Assembly: GCA_025363295.1 (NCBI GenBank)
Contig: JANYEC010000088.1
Span: 1 to 35,757 of the forward strand
From: Akkermansiaceae bacterium
Lineage (GTDB): Bacteria > Verrucomicrobiota > Verrucomicrobiia > Verrucomicrobiales > Akkermansiaceae
Reading direction: 5' to 3'
Length of the DNA stretch: 35,757 nt
Of this stretch, positions 18,457 through 27,761 are shown piece by piece; the stretch's first letter is position 1; each line of letters begins with the position of its first letter. The position numbers and the translations under genes are program-made. The notes beneath the pieces are model-generated. The model was not told the origin of the DNA and searched no databases. It saw only the letters and a list, made by a program, of their open reading frames with translations.

Positions 18457-20456
18457 CCAATGATCTCGACCGGGGCATCCGGCAGCGCTTTAAGAAACGC
18501 TTGGCCATAGCGTTTCGTTAGAATTCGGTTATCGAGAATGCAGACCAATCCTTTGTCGCTCTCCGTGCGGATGAGGCGGCCCACCCCTTGGCGCATTTTA
18601 AGAATCGCCTCCGGCACGGAATAATCCATGAAAGGATTTCCGCCTGCTGCCTGGATGGCTTCCAGGCGGGACGCGACCAATGGGTGATCTGGCACGGCGA
18701 ATGGCAGACGCGTGACAATCACATTAGAAAGCGCTTCGCCCGGCACATCCACCCCAGTCCAGAAACTATCCGTTCCAAACAAAACACTGTGCACGTCCTT
18801 GCGAAACTCTTCGATCATGCGGTGGCGTGGCAGTCCATCGCCTTGCAACAAAACCCGCCAGCCCTGAGTCTTGAAAAAATGCTCTAATCGCTGCGCCGCA
18901 TCGCGCATCGTCCGGTAGCTCGTGAACAACACAAAGGCCCGGCCATCGCTTTCTAACACCGACTGCCGGATGCCTTCCGCCAGCAATTCATCGTAACGCT
19001 GCGTCCCCGGATCTGGCACGGATTTATAGATCCGGATACGCATCTGCCGCGTGTAGTCAAAGGGGCTGCCGATGCACAAAGCCCGCGCTTTTTCCGCACC
19101 GACACGACCCCGGAAGTAGCCGAGTTTCGGATCGCCGACGCCGAGGGTGGCGCTGGTGAGGACAAGGCTTTTTTTACCAGAAAACAGCAAGGGGCGCAGT
19201 CGATCGGCGACGTTTACCGGGGCACCGTGGAGACTATACTGCGTTTCATCGCGACCACTTCGCTCCACCCAATAGACGCTGTCTTCGGACCCTTGATCGA
19301 GAAAAACCCCGACGGAGCCGTGCGTCTCTCGCAGACGGCGCGATGCGTCCTGAAGTTCCGCCCGAGTATTTTCGGATTCCACATCTGCGGCCAGTGCGTC
19401 AATTTCCTGCCAGAGATTTCGAAGGGGCTCGGCAAGTGTGTTAGAGACCAATTCAGGTTCGCGAATGCGGCATTCTTTGGAAAAATCTCCGAAGCGGGCA
19501 ATACCCCCAATATCGTGGAAAAACCGGTCCGCTGCCATCAGCGCATTTTCCACCGCCATCATTGCGGAGGCTTTGCGGAACGATTTGAGCAAACCCTTCC
19601 GAGTGCGCGGGTGATAGAGACGCTGCAAATCGAAACGCAAGCCCGCTTGAGAAACACGCAAACCTAACTGGACAGCGGCCACCTGCTCGATCGTGTGCGC
19701 TTCATCTAATACCGCAAAATCGTTAGGAAAAAGAAAGCCACCGATTTTTTTCGCATCTTCCTCTGCGGGCTCGTCCTCGGTATTGAGCAGCGCGAAAAAC
19801 AGCGTGTGATTCACTACTATCAGGCGCGCTTCCGCTGCGGCTTTTCGAGCTTCTTGGAAAAAACAATCGCCCTTGGGTCCACAGTGCCTCGCCGTGCAAA
19901 GATGCGCCTCGCTGCAAACCTGCAACCAGACCTTCATCTGCGGTTGGAAATTCAAATCACTGAGGGTGCCGTCACGTGTCGTTTCCGCCCACTGACGGAT
20001 CGCTTCGAGTTCATCGTTTTCCGTGCCGGTGAAGAGATCCGCCGCTTGCTCGCGGGCACGGCGCAGACGCAAGGGGCAAAGGTAGTTTTGGCGGCCTTTT
20101 AAAAGCACCGCAGGCAGGTCATCTCCGACAATCTTCCTTACAATTGGAATGTCTTTGCGCACCAATTGCTCCTGTAAATTGATCGTATGGGTGGAAATGA
20201 TTCCTTTACGCCCAGTCTCGATCGCAAAGCGCGCAGCGGGCAACAAATAGGCCAGCGACTTCCCGACTCCGGTCCCCGCTTCCGCCACCAGCGGCGATGC
20301 ATTGATCAAAGCCTCCGCCACGGCGACAGCAAGCTCCTGCTGCTGCGGCCGGTAGGCGAAATCACGTGATTTCGCCAAGACGCCCTTCCGCGAAAATGCC
20401 TCGCGCATCGCATCACTGAATCCGGGCATTGGCTGGCCATCCGCAATTGAAATCAT
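18453..20456 (-). CDS. dinG: DinG/XPD-type ATP-dependent DNA helicase
   Basis: About 667 residues, a superfamily 2 helicase of the DinG/Rad3 type (5'-3' DNA unwinding in repair and R-loop removal in studied members). Motifs in order: [11 protein letters not shown] (Q-motif region), Walker [28 protein letters not shown] (Ia), a cysteine cluster ([11 protein letters not shown], then four Cys in [20 protein letters not shown]) that can bind a 4Fe-4S cluster, [15 protein letters not shown] box VLDEAHTIE, then LVLTSATLG (III), [10 protein letters not shown] (IV), [15 protein letters not shown] (V) and [14 protein letters not shown] (VI). I start at the ATG at 20456: the frame is open to 20576, but that stretch is Arg-rich, unconserved and collides with the divergent permease start at 20575. 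An ATG at 20429 is also possible. Confidence 0.9.
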   Translation of the reverse strand: MISIADGQPMPGFSDAMREAFSRKGVLAKSRDFAYRPQQQELAVAVAEALINASPLVAEAGTGVGKSLAYLLPAARFAIETGRKGIISTHTINLQEQLVRKDIPIVRKIVGDDLPAVLLKGRQNYLCPLRLRRAREQAADLFTGTENDELEAIRQWAETTRDGTLSDLNFQPQMKVWLQVCSEAHLCTARHCGPKGDCFFQEARKAAAEARLIVVNHTLFFALLNTEDEPAEEDAKKIGGFLFPNDFAVLDEAHTIEQVAAVQLGLRVSQAGLRFDLQRLYHPRTRKGLLKSFRKASAMMAVENALMAADRFFHDIGGIARFGDFSKECRIREPELVSNTLAEPLRNLWQEIDALAADVESENTRAELQDASRRLRETHGSVGVFLDQGSEDSVYWVERSGRDETQYSLHGAPVNVADRLRPLLFSGKKSLVLTSATLGVGDPKLGYFRGRVGAEKARALCIGSPFDYTRQMRIRIYKSVPDPGTQRYDELLAEGIRQSVLESDGRAFVLFTSYRTMRDAAQRLEHFFKTQGWRVLLQGDGLPRHRMIEEFRKDVHSVLFGTDSFWTGVDVPGEALSNVIVTRLPFAVPDHPLVASRLEAIQAAGGNPFMDYSVPEAILKMRQGVGRLIRTESDKGLVCILDNRILTKRYGQAFLKALPDAPVEIIG

Positions 20457-20574
20457 CTCTCGGCCATCGCATCCGGCATTTGGCTTCCTGCCAAGCCGCA
20501 ACTTCGGCGTTTGTCCATAAGGCACTCGACACCTCTGGCCTACCGCCGCCATTCTTCGTTCCACGCGATTTCTC

Positions 20575-21942
20575 ATGGCTTTTTTCCGCAGTCCATTCGC
20601 CCGATTTTTACTGCCCTTCGCGCTCGCCGTGTTAGGTGCCGCACTTTGCGCCTTTCTGCTGCCAACCGAGACGCTGGCGGTGAAACGGCAGTTAGTCGGA
20701 TTTCCTGATTCCGATGTGATTGCCCATCGAGCGCGGCCCGTGATCCTCGCGGTGCTTTGTTTTTTACCCGCGCTGGCGGGGTTGATTTATTGTTTCGGCG
20801 GCACACTTGATCGTTATATCGCGCGCGAGTTTGCGGGTATTTTCTGCATTTGTTTCATGGCGCTGTTTTTAGTCTGGCTGCTCATTGACATGACGGGATC
20901 GATCTCGGAATTCAGAGAAAGCAAGAATGTGCTCCACACGCTCGTTTTCTTTTACGGAGCGCGTGCACCCGCAGTTTTTATTCTGTTACTTCCCTACAGC
21001 CTGTTGCTTTCACTGCTCTATGCCTTGGGAAAATTTTCGACTCACCGGGAAATCATTGCGATGATTCAAGCGGGCCGAGGCGTTTTAAGAATCACCCGCC
21101 CACTCATCATCGCCGGGGTATTTTTCAGCCTGATCTGCATGGGCTTGAACTACCATTGGGCACCAATCGCGGATGGTTCTTATGACGATATCCTCGCTGA
21201 AGCCACGGGGAAACAAGCCACGGAGGCGTCTAACGTGCTTTATCGTAACCCTTTGAGCCGCCGTCTTTGGATGATCGGGGCGTTCCCTCATGATTACCAA
21301 ATGGGGCAGGCGCTCCTGAATGTGGAGGTCACGACCACGCGCAAAGACGAGACGCTGGAAAATCGGCTAACAGCGAAACGTGCGTTGTGGGACCGGAAGA
21401 CGCGGACATGGACGTTTGAAGAGCCGATAGTGGGTCATTTCCAAGCCGGCCAACCTGCGGAGTTCCAAGCGCTGGACAGGCCGCTTAAAGTTAAGTTTTG
21501 GTCAGAAACGCCGTGGCAACTGATCAAGCCTGGCCTCAGCGCCGCCTATCTTGGGATACCGGACCTTAGCACTTGGCTGAAGGTGAATGTGAAATATAAG
21601 GAGTTTGCGGATGATTCACCCTACCGCACCCAGTGGCATTATCGCTGGGCTCTCCCATTCACTTGCTTAGTCACGGTGCTTCTTGCGACTCCACTCGCCA
21701 TTCACTTTTCACGGCGAGGTTCTGGCGGCGGAGTCTTCATCGCCGTGGTGCTCTCGGCGCTGATGCTCTTGTTTAGCAATATCTCGGTAGCAATGGGTGA
21801 AGCAGGCGCGCTTCCCCCGGTTTTCGCTGCTTGGCTGCCGAATATCACGTTCGCGCTTCTCGGTATCTATCTGTTTCAACGCCGCCTTTCCGGCCAGCCG
21901 ATCTACCGCGCGTTTCTTCGCTTTCTTCCCGGCAACGACTAA
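20575..21942 (+). CDS. LptF/LptG-type LPS export permease (YjgP/YjgQ family)
   Basis: A 455-residue inner-membrane protein. From about residue 82 it follows the YjgP/YjgQ pattern: [13 protein letters not shown], a first helix pair, [41 protein letters not shown] (about 127-167, in pieces), a large periplasmic beta-jellyroll-like domain (about 205-350) and C-terminal helices (about 352-440). In studied bacteria LptF and LptG with LptB extract LPS and pass it to the LptC-A-D bridge. The odd feature is an N-terminal extension of about 75 residues with two extra hydrophobic segments ([39 protein letters not shown]), making it longer than the usual 350-400. The partner permease gene is not adjacent. 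Whether it is LptF or LptG cannot be decided here. Confidence 0.85.
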   Translation: MAFFRSPFARFLLPFALAVLGAALCAFLLPTETLAVKRQLVGFPDSDVIAHRARPVILAVLCFLPALAGLIYCFGGTLDRYIAREFAGIFCICFMALFLVWLLIDMTGSISEFRESKNVLHTLVFFYGARAPAVFILLLPYSLLLSLLYALGKFSTHREIIAMIQAGRGVLRITRPLIIAGVFFSLICMGLNYHWAPIADGSYDDILAEATGKQATEASNVLYRNPLSRRLWMIGAFPHDYQMGQALLNVEVTTTRKDETLENRLTAKRALWDRKTRTWTFEEPIVGHFQAGQPAEFQALDRPLKVKFWSETPWQLIKPGLSAAYLGIPDLSTWLKVNVKYKEFADDSPYRTQWHYRWALPFTCLVTVLLATPLAIHFSRRGSGGGVFIAVVLSALMLLFSNISVAMGEAGALPPVFAAWLPNITFALLGIYLFQRRLSGQPIYRAFLRFLPGND

Positions 21943-21960
21943 CCTATCCATTTCAAATTT

Positions 21961-22569
21961 ATGGCATTTGCTGAATCTTGGCATGTCCGCTCTCGCGGGC
22001 GTGAGTGCGCCGCCACCCAACGAGCCTTTATCGACGGAGAAGCGATCATCACCGCACTTTTCCCTGACCCAGAATCTAGCGGCTACGTCCGCCGGGATTA
22101 TTGCGTGCAGGGGTGGGATGACCGGATAGATGCCGGAAAAAAACCTTTTTCATTCTGGAAAACTCTCTTCGCCGCCCCGGCGGGAAATGATAACCAAGGC
22201 CCTGCGGAAAAACTCAGCGCGGAGGAAATTCTCGTCCGTCTCGTTGAGGAAGATGAAGACCACACGGAGAACACCCGCTACATTCTAGCAGTGATGCTTG
22301 AGCGGCAAAAGCTCCTCCGCGAGACCGACAGTCAACGTACGCCTAGCGGAATTCTTCGCGTGTATGAACACCGCAAAACGGGGGAAGTCTATATCGTCAA
22401 AGACCCGGATATTCCCCTCAGCGAGGTCGAAGCGGTGCAAAACGAAGTGTTTATTCTGCTAGAAAACAATGGCCGCCTCCCCGTTCCCGAAGAATCATCG
22501 CCCGATGCACCCAGCGAGCAAATCGCTGAGGAAGAATCCGCCGAAGCGATTGCGGAGAACCCTGAATAA
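21961..22569 (+). CDS. conserved hypothetical protein
   Basis: A 202-residue soluble protein starting 18 bp after the permease stop, so probably co-transcribed with it. The N-terminal part (SRGRECAATQRAFIDGEAI, then RRDYC and W) has two cysteines about 30 residues apart and resembles small proteins seen in Planctomycetota and Verrucomicrobiota; the cysteines could hold a metal or a disulfide. The middle (SAEEILVRLVEEDED to TRYILAVMLERQKLL) is helical; GILRVYEHRKTGEVYIVKDP is a beta hairpin. The C terminus is a Glu/Ser/Pro-rich acidic tail. No function can be assigned. Confidence 0.75.
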   Translation: MAFAESWHVRSRGRECAATQRAFIDGEAIITALFPDPESSGYVRRDYCVQGWDDRIDAGKKPFSFWKTLFAAPAGNDNQGPAEKLSAEEILVRLVEEDEDHTENTRYILAVMLERQKLLRETDSQRTPSGILRVYEHRKTGEVYIVKDPDIPLSEVEAVQNEVFILLENNGRLPVPEESSPDAPSEQIAEEESAEAIAENPE

Positions 22570-22646
22570 TCTTTGGAAATAGCCTCCTCCCCTGTGGCGG
22601 GTCGCAAGCCTTGCACCCAACCCACTCCGCCACTACAAGCGCCGCC

Positions 22647-23540
22647 GTGGAAGCCATACGCTACTTTAACCGCCATTCCGGAGTTCTTGAAACCGAGCAG
22701 GTTTACGGCGAGGGTTTTCTGCGCTGGTCGTATGGAAATCCGTTAGGCAAGATTTCGCTGGAAGCGTTTGTCAAAAGGCCGTTATTCTCGAAATGGTATG
22801 GTCGGCGAATGAGCACACCGGAGTCCGCCGCGCGGGTGGCCCCTTTTATCTCGCAATATGGGCTGGACCCTGGGGATTTCGCGGAGCCTAGCGAATCGTA
22901 CAGGAGCTTTAACGAGTTTTTCTATCGCAAGTTAAAAAAAGCGGCGCGCCCGATAGACGAAGACCCGTCAAGCGTGGTTTTCCCAGCGGACGGGAGGCAT
23001 CTCGGATTCGAGCATGCCTCGGCGATTTCTGGGGTTTTTGTCAAAGGACAAAAATTTAATCTAACCGCCCTACTCGGCGATGCAAAACTTGCAGCTCGCT
23101 ACGCGGATGGAACGTTGGTGCTTTCGCGGCTGTGTCCGGTGGACTATCATCGGTTTCACTTCCCTGTCGCAGGTGTTCCAGGCCGGACTCGCCTGATCGA
23201 TGGACCGTTATTTTCCGTGAACCCGATCGCACTCCGGCAGAAACTTGCGTATCTCTGGACTAACAAACGCACGGTCACGGAGCTCAAAACCGAGCGCTTC
23301 GGGTCCGTGCTTTGTCTCGAGATCGGAGCGACTTGCGTAGGCACCATTAAACAAACCTTCCAACCCGGCATCGCGGTGGAAAAGGGCGATGAGAAAGGCT
23401 ACTTTGCCTTCGGTGGCTCTTCGACTCTCACGATTTTCGAACCTAACAAAGTAAAGTTAGAGCACGATCTTGTCAGCCATTCAGCCGGGCAAATCGAACT
23501 TTATGCCCGCGTCGGCAGCCGTATGGGTTGCCTTGCTTGA
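22647..23540 (+). CDS. psd: phosphatidylserine decarboxylase proenzyme
   Basis: About 297 residues, making phosphatidylethanolamine from phosphatidylserine at the membrane. Visible motifs: FNEFFYRKLKKAARPID, FPADGR (catalytic Asp), LCPVDYHRFHFPVAG (catalytic His), SVNPIAL, EIGATCVGTIKQTFQPG, GDEKGYFAFGGSSTLTIFEP. Self-cleavage within GGSS yields beta and alpha chains and the pyruvoyl cofactor on the Ser. The overall pattern resembles the clostridial-type Psd that begins IKYYNR. I chose the GTG at 22647 because EAIRYFNRHSG aligns with that beginning; the longest frame would start with TTG at 22611 inside a small hairpin (GGGT-c-GCAA / TTGC-ACCC, 22599-22618). It lies 77 bp after the previous gene. 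Confidence 0.92.
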   Translation: MEAIRYFNRHSGVLETEQVYGEGFLRWSYGNPLGKISLEAFVKRPLFSKWYGRRMSTPESAARVAPFISQYGLDPGDFAEPSESYRSFNEFFYRKLKKAARPIDEDPSSVVFPADGRHLGFEHASAISGVFVKGQKFNLTALLGDAKLAARYADGTLVLSRLCPVDYHRFHFPVAGVPGRTRLIDGPLFSVNPIALRQKLAYLWTNKRTVTELKTERFGSVLCLEIGATCVGTIKQTFQPGIAVEKGDEKGYFAFGGSSTLTIFEPNKVKLEHDLVSHSAGQIELYARVGSRMGCLA

Positions 23541-23580
23541 CCCTTCTTAAAAACCTAACATTTTCCTCAACCATTTCCAG

Positions 23581-26340
23581 ATGCTGAATCACCTCAAGAA
23601 CCTCGAAGAACACGCCCGTGAGGCACTCAAGCCCGCTCTCCAAGGGCAACTTTCACCGGCCGAGCGCATTGCACTGTATAAGAGATTTTTGAAAATCGAA
23701 GAACATCGCATCATGCTCCATCACCGCTCCGGTGCGGGCGGGCTCGAAGTCGCAGCAGCTCGCGCGGCTTTGATCGATACGATTCTCAGTTCCATTCTAG
23801 CAGCCTCCCTCAACGCGCGTAAAAGTGGCGAACTTCTGCCCATCGCCCTCGTGGCGACCGGCGGCTATGGCCGCGGGACGCTCAATCCAGGCTCAGATAT
23901 CGATCTCCTTTTTCTCCTCCCGAGAGCCTCCACCAAGCTTCCTCAGCCACTTCAAGAGCTGGTGCAGGACATTCTTTATCTTCTCTGGGATGTCGGCTTC
24001 AAAGTGGGCCACGCCTGCCGCTCGATTCCCGAGTGCATCGAGCAAGCCCGGGCGGATCAGGAGAACAAAACCTCGCTGATGGATGCCCGTCTCATCGCCG
24101 GAGATACCCAACTCTTCACCCAATTTCATTCCCGTTTTGATAAAGAATGCATCCGCAAGGACCAGGCCGCATTTTTTGAACTCCGGCGGCAGGACATTCG
24201 GAGCCGCCACAAAAAATACTCCTACACGGTTTTCCTTCAGGAGCCTAACGTAAAGGAAAGCTGTGGCGGTCTGCGAGACTATCATAACATTCTCTGGGTC
24301 GCCCGTGCCAAACTCGGTAGCACCGACCTCGCCGCCTTAGTTGAGAGCCGCATCATCACGGCGAGCACCCGTCATGAAATCGAAGCCGCTTACGACTTCC
24401 TCCACCGAGTCCGCAATGAGCTGCACTATAATAGCGGTAAGGCCACCGACCAACTCACGCTCCAACTTCAGGGCATTGTCGCCACGGCATTTGACTACCC
24501 GCAACGCGACATTCTTCGTCGTGTGGAGGCCTTCATGCGCGATTACTACCGTCACACCCGGCATCTCTATCAACACACGACGTCGTTGATGGAAACCTTC
24601 CAAATCGAACAGGACTCCCGCGCGGAATCGGGATTCCGCTCATTCCTAACATTTCGGAAAAAAGCCCGCGAGGAGTTCGATGGATTCATCGCCCGCGAGG
24701 GGCGCCTCTTTCCCTCTAACCAAGAAATTTTCAAGGACGATCCTCACCGCCTCATGCGGCTCTTCCAACACTGTCAACGCCGCAACCTCAAACTTAGCCC
24801 GCAGATCCGCCGACTCATCGCCGCGCATTGGGAGGATATAGACCGGCCATTTCGTTATTCGAAAACGAACCGCCAGATTTTCCAAGGCATCCTCGAGCGG
24901 AAAGGCGAAGTTGCGCGCATCCTTCGCCTAATGCATCGCGTCGGCGTGCTTGGCCGATATCTACCAGAATTCGGCGCGCTCGATTGCCTCGTGCAGCATG
25001 AATTTTTTCACCGCTACACGGCGGATGAGCACACACTCCGCTGCGTCGACCAACTCGACCAACTCATCATCGAAACGGATCCGCGCCGCGAAATTTATCG
25101 TCGGCTATTTCACGAAATCCAGGATTCCTACGCGCTCTATCTGGCGGTGATCCTGCACGATACTGGACGCGCCGAAAATGTCAGGGAGCACATTGACGGC
25201 TCTGCGATGCTCGCATCCCGCCTTTGCAACCGCCTGCAAATCCATGGTGCACGCCGCTCCTTGATTATGTTTCTCGTCGATAACCACCTGACCTTCTGGC
25301 GCACTGCCACGAGCCGGAATCTCGATGATCCCGAGGTCATCGGTGAATTCGCCGCGATCGTTAAAAACAAGGCCAACCTTGACGCGCTTTTCCTCTTCAC
25401 CTTCGCGGACTCTAACGGAACTTCCCCCGAAGGATGGACCGGCTGGAAAGAAAGCCTGATGCTCCAACTCCACAAGGCCACCCAGCGTTTCCTTGAAAGC
25501 GGGCGGGAACAATACTCCCTCAAGCTCGATGCAGAACGTATTGCTCTGCGAGATGAGGTCACAGGAATCATGCGTGAGGACTACCACCCGGATGTGAAGC
25601 ATCATTTCGAGCGCATGCCGGCTGCCGCCTTTCACTTCCGGCAAGCGGCTAACATTGTCACACAAGTCAGAGCCGTTAGGCATTTCCTCCAACGCGAGAC
25701 CACCACTTCCGATCCGTTCGCCTCCTGTATCAAATGGATCGACTACACCGACCAAGGCTACACCGAACTCGTCCTGGCCACCCGCGACAGACCACTGCTG
25801 CTAGAAAAAATCTGCTGTGCCCTCGCCTCTGAGGAAATCAACATTCTCTCGGCCGATCTTTTCACACGGACGGATGGGATCGTGGTCAATATCTTCCGCG
25901 TCTGCACCACGAACTTCGAACCCGTTTCCACGCCCTCCACTCGTAAGCGCTTTTTAGAAACCTTCGAGGCCATCCTCCTTGCCGAGAGCTACGACCCCGA
26001 AAAGTTCCTCCGCCGGAAGGTCAATTTTCTCAAACCCCGCTCGGACACCGGGATCACCGTGCCGATCCGGGCCTTTGTTAGCAACGACCTGCACCCCACC
26101 TGTACCGGGGTTGAAATCCAAGGGCTCGACCGGATCGGCCTCCTTCACGATCTCTTCAGTGCTATCAACCAAAATGGACTTAACACCGCCCATGCCCGGA
26201 TCTGCACCGAAAAGGGAGTGGCCATGGACACTCTTTACATCACGACCGCAGAGGGCAAAAAAATCGAAGATCCAGCGCTGCTCGATACGCTCACGGACCA
26301 ATTCACCGCGCTCATCTCACGTCCGGAGACTTCGGATTGA
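23581..26340 (+). CDS. glnD: [protein-PII] uridylyltransferase / uridylyl-removing enzyme
   Basis: A 919-residue nitrogen sensor that uridylylates PII at low glutamine and removes UMP at high glutamine. Nucleotidyltransferase domain with GGYGRGTLNPGSDIDLLFLL (94-113; metal-binding Asp106 and Asp108). NVKESCGGLRDYHNILWVAR opens the GlnD-specific helical domain. An HD phosphohydrolase domain carries LAVILHDTGR (His526-Asp527) and REHIDGSAMLASRL. Two C-terminal ACT domains for glutamine sensing start near residue 725 (TELVLATRDRPLLLEKICCA) and near 840 (GVEIQGLDRIGLLHDLFSAI). Length and order match full GlnD. The residue before the second HD histidine is Glu rather than the more usual Asp. No PII (glnB) or glutamine synthetase gene is in the window. 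No Shine-Dalgarno precedes the ATG. Confidence 0.96.
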   Translation: MLNHLKNLEEHAREALKPALQGQLSPAERIALYKRFLKIEEHRIMLHHRSGAGGLEVAAARAALIDTILSSILAASLNARKSGELLPIALVATGGYGRGTLNPGSDIDLLFLLPRASTKLPQPLQELVQDILYLLWDVGFKVGHACRSIPECIEQARADQENKTSLMDARLIAGDTQLFTQFHSRFDKECIRKDQAAFFELRRQDIRSRHKKYSYTVFLQEPNVKESCGGLRDYHNILWVARAKLGSTDLAALVESRIITASTRHEIEAAYDFLHRVRNELHYNSGKATDQLTLQLQGIVATAFDYPQRDILRRVEAFMRDYYRHTRHLYQHTTSLMETFQIEQDSRAESGFRSFLTFRKKAREEFDGFIAREGRLFPSNQEIFKDDPHRLMRLFQHCQRRNLKLSPQIRRLIAAHWEDIDRPFRYSKTNRQIFQGILERKGEVARILRLMHRVGVLGRYLPEFGALDCLVQHEFFHRYTADEHTLRCVDQLDQLIIETDPRREIYRRLFHEIQDSYALYLAVILHDTGRAENVREHIDGSAMLASRLCNRLQIHGARRSLIMFLVDNHLTFWRTATSRNLDDPEVIGEFAAIVKNKANLDALFLFTFADSNGTSPEGWTGWKESLMLQLHKATQRFLESGREQYSLKLDAERIALRDEVTGIMREDYHPDVKHHFERMPAAAFHFRQAANIVTQVRAVRHFLQRETTTSDPFASCIKWIDYTDQGYTELVLATRDRPLLLEKICCALASEEINILSADLFTRTDGIVVNIFRVCTTNFEPVSTPSTRKRFLETFEAILLAESYDPEKFLRRKVNFLKPRSDTGITVPIRAFVSNDLHPTCTGVEIQGLDRIGLLHDLFSAINQNGLNTAHARICTEKGVAMDTLYITTAEGKKIEDPALLDTLTDQFTALISRPETSD

Positions 26341-26369
26341 GCCCATTTCAACCCCAAAACCCAGTGAAT

Positions 26370-26423
26370 CGGAAATTGATCAAGATTCTGCTTGGCATTT
26401 CTGGGTGAATCTTGCAATTTCCG
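26370..26423 (+). promoter_or_regulatory. long imperfect hairpin in the rpsP leader
   Basis: An inverted repeat reads CGGAAATTG-AT-CAAGATTC (26370-26388), an 18-nt loop, and GAATCTTG-CAATTTCCG (26407-26423). That is 17 base pairs with a single AT bulge. It starts 30 nt after the glnD stop and ends 39 nt before the rpsP ATG. No T-run follows (next bases CGCCCGCC), so it is not a standard terminator. It could be an autoregulatory ribosomal-protein leader, an RNA-processing site between glnD and rpsP, or a dyad operator. Confidence 0.6.
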
Positions 26424-26462
26424 CGCCCGCCCGGTTCCGGGCACTGCACAAAAGCTTCTATC

Positions 26463-26732
26463 ATGTCCGTATCCATCCGACTCAACCGCAAGGGCACCAA
26501 AGACCGTCCTTACTATAAAATCGTTGCCGTTGACAGCCGCAAGCGCCGCGACGGACGTTATATCGAGCAGCTCGGCACCTACGATCCTAAGATCGAAGGC
26601 GTCAACTACGTCATTGACCTCGCGATTGCCGACAAATGGCTCGCCGTCGGTGCAAAGCCTTCTGAAACCGTGAACAGCATCATTCGTAAGGCCCGCACAA
26701 CTGCGAAAGCAGCTGAAGTTGCCACCGCTTGA
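26463..26732 (+). CDS. rpsP: 30S ribosomal protein S16
   Basis: An 89-residue small-subunit protein that binds 16S rRNA and assists 30S assembly. Family pattern is clear: [40 protein letters not shown], and [14 protein letters not shown]. The ATG at 26463 fits the family N terminus; the frame is open 17 codons upstream, but those codons are not S16-like. The usual partners (rimM, trmD, rplS, ffh) are not adjacent, so rpsP sits alone between glnD and a methyltransferase gene, with an upstream hairpin and its own terminator. Confidence 0.97.
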   Translation: MSVSIRLNRKGTKDRPYYKIVAVDSRKRRDGRYIEQLGTYDPKIEGVNYVIDLAIADKWLAVGAKPSETVNSIIRKARTTAKAAEVATA

Positions 26733-26758
26733 TTCGCTTCCAGCTTCCGGAAATTTTC

Positions 26759-26794
26759 AAACAACCGCGCTCCGCAAGGAACCGCGGTTGTTTT
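26759..26794 (+). terminator. Rho-independent terminator of rpsP
   Basis: Perfect 11-bp stem AAACAACCGCG (26759-26769) with CGCGGTTGTTT (26783-26793), 13-nt loop, ending in TTTT on the plus strand. It lies 27 nt after the rpsP stop. Because the stem starts with AAA it could also work in the opposite direction. Confidence 0.9.
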
Positions 26795-26810
26795 ATGTAC
26801 AGCGTGAATC

Positions 26811-27761
26811 ATGAATTTAAAATCCCCGGTTCCTTTTGAGAAGTTCATGGCTTGGGCCCTTCACGATCCCAAACACGGCTATTATGCCCGGCGCATTTCC
26901 GGCGTCGGCCGAAGCGGGGATTTCACGACCGCCCCGATGCTCTCAGACGCGCCCGCACGGGCAATCGCCGCATGGGCAGCGAGAGCCCTGAGGGAGACAC
27001 GTTGCCGCGACTTGATCGAGATCGGTCCCGGCGAAGGCAGGCTAGCCGCTGCGGTCCGCAGGTTCCTGCCGTGGCGAATCCGTTGGAAAACGCAGCTTCG
27101 TTTGGTGGAAACTTCCGCTCCATTGATCGAACTTCAAAAATCATTGTTAGGCAGTCGTGCCGTGTGGCATCGGCACCTATCAGAAGCGCTCGATGCCTGT
27201 GGCGGGCAAGCGGTGATTTTTTCCAATGAACTCGTGGACGCCTTCCCGGTGAGGAGATTTCAAAAATCCACGGGTGGGTGGGAGGAGCTCGCAGTGCATT
27301 ACGATGAATTTCGCACGGCTCACGAATCTCTTCTGCCCCCTGCCCCGCTGCCGGATTCTTCCGGATTTCTCGAAAGCCACCCCCTCGGCCAACGGATCGA
27401 AGTCCACGAATCCTATCAGCGTTATTTGAGCGAGTGGCTGCCGCGCTGGAAGTCCGGGAGGATGCTTACCATCGACTACGGCGCGGAAGCAGATAGAATC
27501 TATCATCGCCGCCCTCACGGCACTTTGCGGGCCTATCTACTGCAGCAACGGCTCGAAGGACCCGCGATCTATGAGAATGCCGGCCGCCAAGATCTCACTG
27601 CGGATGTGAATTTCACGGATCTCCAAAACTGGAGCGCGCCATGGGTTCGCGAGCAAACCCTTCTGACATTCCGTGAATTTCTTGAAGGTCCGATGCCGCA
27701 TCCCTTCCGCGAGAGCGACGGGGCTGGTGAGGTGTTTCTTGTGCTGGAGCAGAAAAAATAA
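26811..27761 (+). CDS. SAM-dependent methyltransferase, MidA/NDUFAF7 family
   Basis: A 316-residue protein of the DUF185/NDUFAF7 group of class I methyltransferases (in mitochondria the relative methylates an arginine of complex I subunit NDUFS2; bacterial substrates are mostly unknown). Motifs: FMAWALHDPKHGYYARR near the N terminus, GRSGDFTTAPMLSD, SAM-binding LIEIGPGEGRLAAAV (glycine loop), LRLVETSAPL, VIFSNELVDAFPVRRFQ, GRMLTIDYGAE, RPHGTLRAYL and DLTADVNFTDLQ. Slightly shorter than typical members (about 350-400). Its TAA (27759-27761) directly touches the stop of the convergent gene. It starts just after the rpsP terminator. Confidence 0.88.
   Translation: MNLKSPVPFEKFMAWALHDPKHGYYARRISGVGRSGDFTTAPMLSDAPARAIAAWAARALRETRCRDLIEIGPGEGRLAAAVRRFLPWRIRWKTQLRLVETSAPLIELQKSLLGSRAVWHRHLSEALDACGGQAVIFSNELVDAFPVRRFQKSTGGWEELAVHYDEFRTAHESLLPPAPLPDSSGFLESHPLGQRIEVHESYQRYLSEWLPRWKSGRMLTIDYGAEADRIYHRRPHGTLRAYLLQQRLEGPAIYENAGRQDLTADVNFTDLQNWSAPWVREQTLLTFREFLEGPMPHPFRESDGAGEVFLVLEQKK

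Noticed and set aside
20457..20576. Longer DinG start at 20576
   Set aside because: The added 40 residues are unconserved and Arg-rich, and would overlap the divergent permease start.
25105..25755. 216-codon minus-strand frame within glnD
   Set aside because: Antisense to the conserved HD domain of GlnD; no recognisable protein features.
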